From: Bacillota bacterium
GTDB lineage: Bacteria > Bacillota > Clostridia > Lachnospirales > Lachnospiraceae
Length of the DNA stretch: 51,867 nucleotides
NCBI GenBank assembly: GCA_023420935.1
Contig: JAEZUR010000169.1
Span: 1 to 51,867 of the forward strand
Direction of reading: 5' to 3'
A program made the translations under genes and the position numbers. Under the pieces are notes generated by a model, which was not told the origin of the DNA, searched no databases, and saw only the letters and a program-made list of their open reading frames with translations. Shown here one piece after another: positions 49,390-51,867 of the stretch; position 1 is the first letter of the stretch, and every line of letters starts with the position of its first letter.

Positions 49390-50060
49390 ACGCGCCTCCC
49401 AATTTTATACCCCAAGCCGCGCACAGTCACAATTTCAAAATCGGGGTTGTCTCTAAATTTATCCCTTAATCTGTTAATATGGACATTCAGAGTATGTTCG
49501 TCTGTTTCAGTCTCTAATCCCCAAATTTCGTCCATTAGTTGATTGCGCGTGAAAATCATATTGGGATAACTCATGAGCTTAAAAAGAAGCTGAAATTCTT
49601 TCTTAGGCAATGCATATTGTTCCTTGTTCCATGAAACGGTTAGACTATTATAATCCGCTGTGGTTTCCCCCATGACAACTCTGTGTTCGCTGGCAATCTG
49701 CGCCCGCCGCAAAAGTGCCTTTACTCGGAATAACATTTCTTGTTCATCAAAAGGTTTTGTCATATAATCATCCGTTCCGGCAAGAAAACCTTTATGCTTG
49801 TCTTTAGTCTCCTGATTGGCTGATACCATCAGTATTGGAATGTTCTCTCCCACATGGCGTAATTGCTCGCAAAATTCATAGCCATCCATGCGAGGCATCA
49901 TCAAATCCAAAACAATCAAATCAAATCTCTGTGTTTCCATCCTGTCAAGTGCTTCAAGTCCATCTTTTGCAGTATATACATTATATCCGCCGCGCTTTAG
50001 AACAGCGCACATTAGTTTTTGGGTATTTATATCATCTTCCACTATTAAAATATCAAACAC
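49386..50060 (-). CDS. OmpR/PhoB-family response regulator
   Basis: 224 aa, GTG start at 50060 with GGAGG 9 nt upstream. The receiver domain has the acidic pocket IVEDD (8-10), phospho-acceptor Asp52 in VLDLMMP and Lys in MTKPF (~102). The C-terminal winged helix (~128-222) ends in VRGLGYKIGRRV, the classic OmpR tail. It should bind the inverted repeat at 50104-50143 in the shared intergenic region and drive the divergent ABC genes (inference from gene order). Confidence 0.95.
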   Translation of the reverse strand: MFDILIVEDDINTQKLMCAVLKRGGYNVYTAKDGLEALDRMETQRFDLIVLDLMMPRMDGYEFCEQLRHVGENIPILMVSANQETKDKHKGFLAGTDDYMTKPFDEQEMLFRVKALLRRAQIASEHRVVMGETTADYNSLTVSWNKEQYALPKKEFQLLFKLMSYPNMIFTRNQLMDEIWGLETETDEHTLNVHINRLRDKFRDNPDFEIVTVRGLGYKIGRRV

Positions 50061-50103
50061 GATTGGTCACCTCCATTTAAAATATTATATCACTTCCAAA
50101 GTA

Positions 50104-50143
50104 AACTGAACATCAACGAAATTATTGAGGTTCAGTTGATGTT
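50104..50143. promoter_or_regulatory. Candidate response-regulator site between the two-component and ABC operons
   Basis: AACTGAACATCAAC (50104-50117) and GTTCAGTTGATGTT (50130-50143). Both are permutations of CTGAAC and AACATCAAC modules in opposite orientation, separated by 12 nt. The pair is 44 nt from the regulator start and 71 nt from the ABC start, so it could control both directions. Confidence 0.55.
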
Positions 50144-50213
50144 TCAATATTAAAGTTCATTTTAGCGTTAGTTGATTTAAAACGCAAAAAGAAAATACAA
50201 AGGAGTGTATAAG

Positions 50214-51155
50214 ATGGAAAAATTTCGTGGTGGTGGCTCCGCTGCAATCCAGTTGGATGGCCTCACAAAAAAATTTGATGATTATCTTGCCGTTAGCGAT
50301 CTTTCGCTTGAGGTAAATGGTGGTGAAATATTTGGGTTTCTTGGTTTGAATGGAGCGGGTAAATCAACCACAATTAAAATGATGTTGTCATTGCTCAAAC
50401 CTTCATCCGGTAGTATCTATATGCTGGGAAATAAAGTAGACTCCGGAACTCACAAGTTGTGGGAGCAAGTTGGATATTTAGAGGATGCTACTTATTATCC
50501 AGGGCTTACGGTAATAGAAAATTTGGATATTGCCCGCAGGATGCAAATGATATCAGACCGCCAATCCATTGATCGTGTCATAGAAAAGCTCGGTTTAGAG
50601 GCTCATAAAAATAAGAAAGCGAAAAATCTTTCTCTGGGTAATAAACAACGGTTAGGGTTAGCGAAAGCGATGATTCACAATCCTAAGATTTTAATTTTGG
50701 ATGAACCTATCAATGGCCTTGATCCCGCTGGTGTGGTTGAAATCAGGGAAATGCTTTTCGATTTATCAAAAAATCTCGGTGTTACTGTTTTTATATCCAG
50801 TCATCAATTGGAAGAACTTTCAAAACTGGTTGATCGAATTGGCATCATCCATGAAGGTAGGTTAATTCAAGAAATTAAAATGGCGCATTTGGAGCAGTCT
50901 TTACAAAAACACTTGGTTCTGGATGGACGCCATAAGAAAGCAATGGAATCTATACTCGCAGAAAACGGATATCATTTTGAGAAAAACACAGATGGACGAT
51001 TGTTGCTTTCGGAAGGACCCGCAACTGAAAAGCCCGAAAAATTAGCTGAACTTCTAGTTCGTTATGGACAACCCCCAACTCAACTAAACATAGTTACCGA
51101 AGATTTGGAAGGTTATTTTTTGCGCATGATTCAAAGTAAAAGGAGGATACACTAA
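50214..51155 (+). CDS. BcrA/LanF-type ABC transporter ATP-binding protein
   Basis: 313 aa from the ATG at 50214 (AAAGGAG, 8 nt spacing; the longer start is a GTG closer to that SD). Walker A GLNGAGKST, the LSLGNKQRLGLAKAM signature (the Met/Asn-type variant common in BcrA-like proteins instead of LSGGQ), Walker B ILILDEPINGLDPAG, and H-loop SSHQLEEL. A C-terminal extension (~220-310) is typical of antibiotic-resistance ABC ATPases. Translation is coupled to the permease by overlapping TAATG. Probable export or target protection against a cell-wall-active peptide; the substrate is unproven. Confidence 0.93.
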   Translation: MEKFRGGGSAAIQLDGLTKKFDDYLAVSDLSLEVNGGEIFGFLGLNGAGKSTTIKMMLSLLKPSSGSIYMLGNKVDSGTHKLWEQVGYLEDATYYPGLTVIENLDIARRMQMISDRQSIDRVIEKLGLEAHKNKKAKNLSLGNKQRLGLAKAMIHNPKILILDEPINGLDPAGVVEIREMLFDLSKNLGVTVFISSHQLEELSKLVDRIGIIHEGRLIQEIKMAHLEQSLQKHLVLDGRHKKAMESILAENGYHFEKNTDGRLLLSEGPATEKPEKLAELLVRYGQPPTQLNIVTEDLEGYFLRMIQSKRRIH

Positions 51156-51865
51156 TGAAAATATTGTCATTTATACATTGCGAAGCCCTTAAAGTATTAC
51201 GTTCTAGTGTTTTTTGGGTTGTTGTGGTCGCATTTGCCACATTGCCTATTATGCTTGGTATCGTTACATATATCAATGCTGTAGATGCCGGTTGGGAGCC
51301 TTATTTAACAGATTTACTTGGTACAAGCACAGCTCTTTTGGTGATTGGATTCTCTTTCACAGCATGTTGGGTTTTCGGACGGGAATATACAGATAAAACA
51401 ATCAGTGAATTACTAGTAAAACCAGTATCCAAACTCTATGTGGTACTTTCCAAATTCATCGTAATTTTTCTTTGGGATGTATTGTTGGCCTTTTTTATGT
51501 TCGCGGTTGTATTCATTATGGGTATTTTGATTGGACTTAATGGTGGGACATGGTTGCTTATCATGAATAGTTTTCTTGTATTTTTGGCAACATCGCTACT
51601 CATTATGGTTGTCAGTACTATAAGTGCCCTATTGGCCAATGTCAGTAAGGGATATTTAGCCCCTATTGGACTGGCGTTCCTTATTGTGGTCATTTCCAAT
51701 GTCGTTGCACAGGCTGGTCTTGCCGCTTATTTTCCTTGGACAATTCCGTCATTATTTATTGCAAATGTTCCTCTTGGTTTCGCTAGCATCGCCATACTCG
51801 CTATTACTGGAATAACGGGTTTTGTTGGAACAGTCGCATGGTGGAGATTTGCCGAACAGCTATAG
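51155..51865 (+). CDS. ABC-2 type permease partner of the BcrA-like ATPase
   Basis: 236 aa, complete, ending 2 nt before the window edge. Six hydrophobic segments (about 15-40, 48-72, 100-125, 135-160, 165-190, 208-230). FGREYTDKTISELLVKPVSK after TM2 is the conserved cytoplasmic loop of BcrB/LanE-like permeases. AGGAGG lies 7 nt upstream within the ATPase end. A second permease gene often follows in such operons and would be outside the window. Confidence 0.92.
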   Translation: MKILSFIHCEALKVLRSSVFWVVVVAFATLPIMLGIVTYINAVDAGWEPYLTDLLGTSTALLVIGFSFTACWVFGREYTDKTISELLVKPVSKLYVVLSKFIVIFLWDVLLAFFMFAVVFIMGILIGLNGGTWLLIMNSFLVFLATSLLIMVVSTISALLANVSKGYLAPIGLAFLIVVISNVVAQAGLAAYFPWTIPSLFIANVPLGFASIAILAITGITGFVGTVAWWRFAEQL

Positions 51866-51867
51866 AT

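Noticed and set aside
1..51867. tRNA, rRNA, CRISPR arrays, prophage or plasmid origin
   Set aside because: None was recognised by eye on either strand; a tRNAscan or covariance-model search could overturn this.

Overview
The window reads as a low-GC Gram-positive chromosome from the Clostridia, most like a Lachnospiraceae member (Lachnoclostridium/Clostridium phytofermentans type). The reasons are AT-rich codon use, strong AGGAGG ribosome binding sites, a glmS ribozyme, a CIRCE operator, a CotH-type protein, a YvyF-like flagellar-region protein and many MarR/TetR/HxlR/MerR regulators. The species call is inference. No rRNA, tRNA, CRISPR array, intact IS element or prophage was seen.

Layout. 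1-4.2 kb: a MarR-controlled heterodimeric ABC exporter; the second subunit runs off the left edge. 4.3-6.8 kb: glmS with its self-cleaving ribozyme leader, closed by a 160-nt nested palindrome. 6.8-8.1 kb: maf and a histidine phosphatase. 8.2-11.8 kb: an unusual operon of an M20 amidohydrolase, a NifH-like ATPase with both Fe-S cysteines, and a D-aminoacylase-like amidohydrolase; a 199-nt palindromic element lies upstream. 12.1-18 kb: metabolic single genes (YvyF-like, AraC/GyrI-like, amidase, pentapeptide-repeat, FAH, CE2-like esterase). 18.1-23.4 kb: two MarR/MFS drug-efflux modules flanking an Rrf2 regulator, an FMN split-barrel protein and a 58-aa ferredoxin.

23.3-35.9 kb is the centrepiece: ten tightly packed minus-strand genes with one clear promoter at the head. 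They encode a CarS/CdsA-like CDP-lipid synthase, a PEP-synthase-like phosphotransferase, PssA, Psd, a UbiA-type prenyltransferase, a second PEP-synthase-like phosphotransferase and a GNAT-like protein, followed by a protein of nine exact 22-residue repeats, a MoxR AAA+ ATPase and a vWA/metallopeptidase-like protein. CarS-like, UbiA, Pss and Psd match four consecutive kinds of step in archaeal phospholipid synthesis. I propose a non-standard, possibly isoprenoid-containing aminophospholipid pathway with a dedicated MoxR/vWA chaperone module.

36-38.5 kb: small accessory genes (acidic protein, internally duplicated protein, Imm5-like protein, double-MerR regulator) and a possible transposase scar. 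38.6-42.5 kb: CIRCE-controlled lon, the decayed end of a nitroreductase gene, a TetR regulator whose operator-like site survives beside that remnant, and an HxlR regulator. 42.6-48 kb: a pyruvate-kinase C-domain-like protein, a CotH lipoprotein with a response-regulator-type direct repeat at its promoter, and an orphan TRAP binding protein downstream of a chemoreceptor. 48.3-51.9 kb: an intramembrane-sensing two-component system divergent from a BcrA-type ABC transporter.

Starts were moved inward from the longest reading frame wherever a good Shine-Dalgarno supports a later codon; each such case is stated.
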